A stretch of 64,000 bases of DNA from Candidatus Heimdallarchaeota archaeon (lineage in GTDB: Archaea; Asgardarchaeota; Heimdallarchaeia; Hodarchaeales; Hodarchaeaceae). Made by a program: the position numbers and the translations under genes. The notes beneath the pieces were generated by a model that did not search any database, was not told the DNA's origin, and saw only the letters and a program-made list of their open reading frames with translations. Positions 62,736 to 64,000 of this stretch are shown here, one piece after another. Numbering within the stretch: position 1 is the stretch's first letter; each line of letters begins with the position of its first letter. The stretch spans positions 4,529,414-4,593,413 of the forward strand of contig CP070695.1 of NCBI GenBank assembly GCA_020353515.1. Direction: 5' to 3'.

Positions 62736-63935
62736 ATGACTAGCTCAAAAAAATTCATGGATATTGACATGAAATTTGGTGCACACAATTATCATCCCAT
62801 TCCTGTTGTTGTAGCAAAAGCTCAGGGTGTTTGGGTATACGATCCAGAAGGAAAAAAGTATTTAGACTGCTTGTCTGCTTACTCAGCCGTCAATCAAGGC
62901 CATGTACATCCGAAAGTTGTCAAAGCATTGAAAGATCAACTCGAACGAGTTGCTTTAACCTCTCGCGCTTTTCACAATGATCGGATGGGGCTTTATTTGA
63001 AACATTTACTAGATGTTTGCGGGGAAGGATTTGATATGGCCCTTCCTATGAACACTGGAGCAGAAGCAGTTGAAACTGCCATCAAAATGGTTCGACGCTG
63101 GGGTTATGAGGTTAAAAAGGTTGAACATAACAAAGCAGAGATCATTGTATGTGCCGAAAATTTTCATGGAAGAACAACAACCATTGTAGGATTTTCTACT
63201 GATCCTCTTGCCAATAGAAATTTTGGTCCTTACACTCCTGGGTTCAAAATTATTCCTTTTGATGATCCTGAGGCTTTAGAGAAAGCAATTACTCCAAACA
63301 CAGTAGCTTTCTTAGTAGAACCTATCCAAGGAGAAGCAGGTGTTATTGTACCAACAGATGGATATCTGAAGAAAATACGAGACATTTGTACGAAAAATAA
63401 TATTCTCCTAGTACTTGATGAAATACAGACTGGGTTCGGACGGACTGGAAAGATGTTTTGTCATCAACATGAAGGTATTATTCCTGATGTTATGACTTTA
63501 GGAAAAGCTCTTGGAGGAGGATTGCTCCCAGTTTCTGCTGTTGTTTCTCGAAAAGAGATAATGAAGGTCTTTATTCCTGGATCTCATGGGTCCACGTTTG
63601 GTGGTTTTCCTCTAGCATGTGCAGTTGGAGAAGCTGCACTGGATGTTCTAGTCGAGGAGAAGCTAGCTGAACGATCAGCAGAATTAGGAGCATATTTTCT
63701 CGAAGAGCTGAAAAAAATCAACCATCCACGTATTAAAGAAGTTAGAGGAAAAGGATTATTCACTGCTGTGGAACTCCATGAAAAAGCACGACCACTAACT
63801 GAGAAACTCATTGAAGAAGGTATATTAGCCAAAGAAACTCATGACTTTACTATTCGATTTGCTCCTCCTCTTATTATCACAAAAGAAGAATTGGATTGGG
63901 CGTTAACAATAATTAAAAAAGTTCTTGGATCATGA
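62736..63935 (+). CDS. rocD: Ornithine aminotransferase (class III PLP enzyme)
   Basis: About 399 residues. PLP-dependent transfer of the delta-amino group of ornithine to 2-oxoglutarate, giving glutamate semialdehyde for proline or arginine metabolism. Seen are LDCLSAYSAVNQGHVHPKVVKAL near 45, the phosphate-binding NTGAEAVETAIKMVRRWGY near 103, ENFHGRTTTIVGFS, the cofactor-binding DEIQTGFGRTGKM near 229 and the Schiff-base lysine in TLGKALGGGLLPVSA near 256. SHGSTFGGFPLACAV follows. The SAYSAVNQGH and NTGAEAVETAIK segments separate it from acetylornithine transaminases. Its TGA overlaps the ATG of the next gene. Confidence 0.93.
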   Translation: MTSSKKFMDIDMKFGAHNYHPIPVVVAKAQGVWVYDPEGKKYLDCLSAYSAVNQGHVHPKVVKALKDQLERVALTSRAFHNDRMGLYLKHLLDVCGEGFDMALPMNTGAEAVETAIKMVRRWGYEVKKVEHNKAEIIVCAENFHGRTTTIVGFSTDPLANRNFGPYTPGFKIIPFDDPEALEKAITPNTVAFLVEPIQGEAGVIVPTDGYLKKIRDICTKNNILLVLDEIQTGFGRTGKMFCHQHEGIIPDVMTLGKALGGGLLPVSAVVSRKEIMKVFIPGSHGSTFGGFPLACAVGEAALDVLVEEKLAERSAELGAYFLEELKKINHPRIKEVRGKGLFTAVELHEKARPLTEKLIEEGILAKETHDFTIRFAPPLIITKEELDWALTIIKKVLGS

Positions 63936-64000
63936 CACGAATTCTTGGTTTTCATCCCCATATAAGTATTACAAGCAGAAAAATCCCTAAAAGACCTGTG
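63932..64000 (+). CDS. Start of a downstream gene, partial
   Basis: An ATG overlapping the TGA of the aminotransferase (ATGA) opens a frame that runs to the window end: MTRILGFHPHISITSRKIPK and onward. ATGA overlaps usually mark translationally coupled operon genes. Twenty-three codons are too few to identify it. Confidence 0.4.
   Translation, partial: MTRILGFHPHISITSRKIPKRPV

Noticed and set aside
1..64000. CRISPR array, transposon or integrated virus
   Set aside because: No regularly spaced repeats, transposase, integrase or phage structural motifs were seen on either strand.

Overview
The window looks like chromosomal DNA of an Asgard archaeon. It is AT-rich, and TTG and GTG starts are common beside ATG. 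Lineage markers include a gelsolin-domain protein, a Ras/Rab-like small GTPase, two very large membrane-anchored subtilases laid out like eukaryotic site-1 protease, many TPR/SNAP-like proteins, a small RING-like zinc finger protein, and a 1.4-kb-codon family B DNA polymerase whose motifs match the catalytic half of eukaryotic DNA polymerase epsilon. My guess is a member of or near Heimdallarchaeia, but sequence reading alone cannot settle that.

Layout. 1-6.7 kb: end of a membrane protein, an unannotated 52-residue small ORF (minus strand), a TPR protein, then a tight HAD phosphatase - subtilase - DHH phosphoesterase operon. 6.8-15 kb: two GT4 glycosyltransferases, small membrane and orphan proteins, a GNAT acetyltransferase and a large secreted surface protein. 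15-18.5 kb: a TPR protein and an ACT-like/adenylate kinase pair. 18.8-27.5 kb: dolichol-phosphate-mannose-type GT2, the small GTPase - orphan - subtilase cluster, dCTP deaminase, an APH-like kinase with an MBL hydrolase, and an eIF2B-like protein. 27.5-33 kb: a PIN-domain protein, tRNA-Cys with a 30-nt insertion, the gelsolin-domain protein, class II HMG-CoA reductase and a Nudix hydrolase. 33-39.5 kb: three co-directional genes for TPR/SNAP-like proteins facing an eight-TM protein with a proline-rich cytosolic tail.

39.7-55.2 kb is the most unusual part. The Pol-epsilon-like polymerase sits divergently from one large N6-type DNA methyltransferase-like gene. Three further, mutually different, large methyltransferase-like genes form one compact operon headed by a MutY/MIG-class DNA glycosylase. 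No nuclease or helicase partner is visible, so this is my best candidate for an undescribed DNA-modification or defence system.

55.4-64 kb: the RING-like/TPR protein with an apparent frameshift, an arylsulfotransferase-like secreted protein, membrane proteins, an Lrp/AsnC regulator, a DUF362 protein, a UlaG-like MBL protein, a decayed leucine-rich-repeat gene, ornithine aminotransferase and the first 23 codons of an overlapping next gene. No rRNA, CRISPR array, transposase or integrase was seen. Three genes (around 8.8, 55.4 and 62.1 kb) show reading-frame breaks, most at or near homopolymer runs. These could be assembly errors, decay or programmed shifts.
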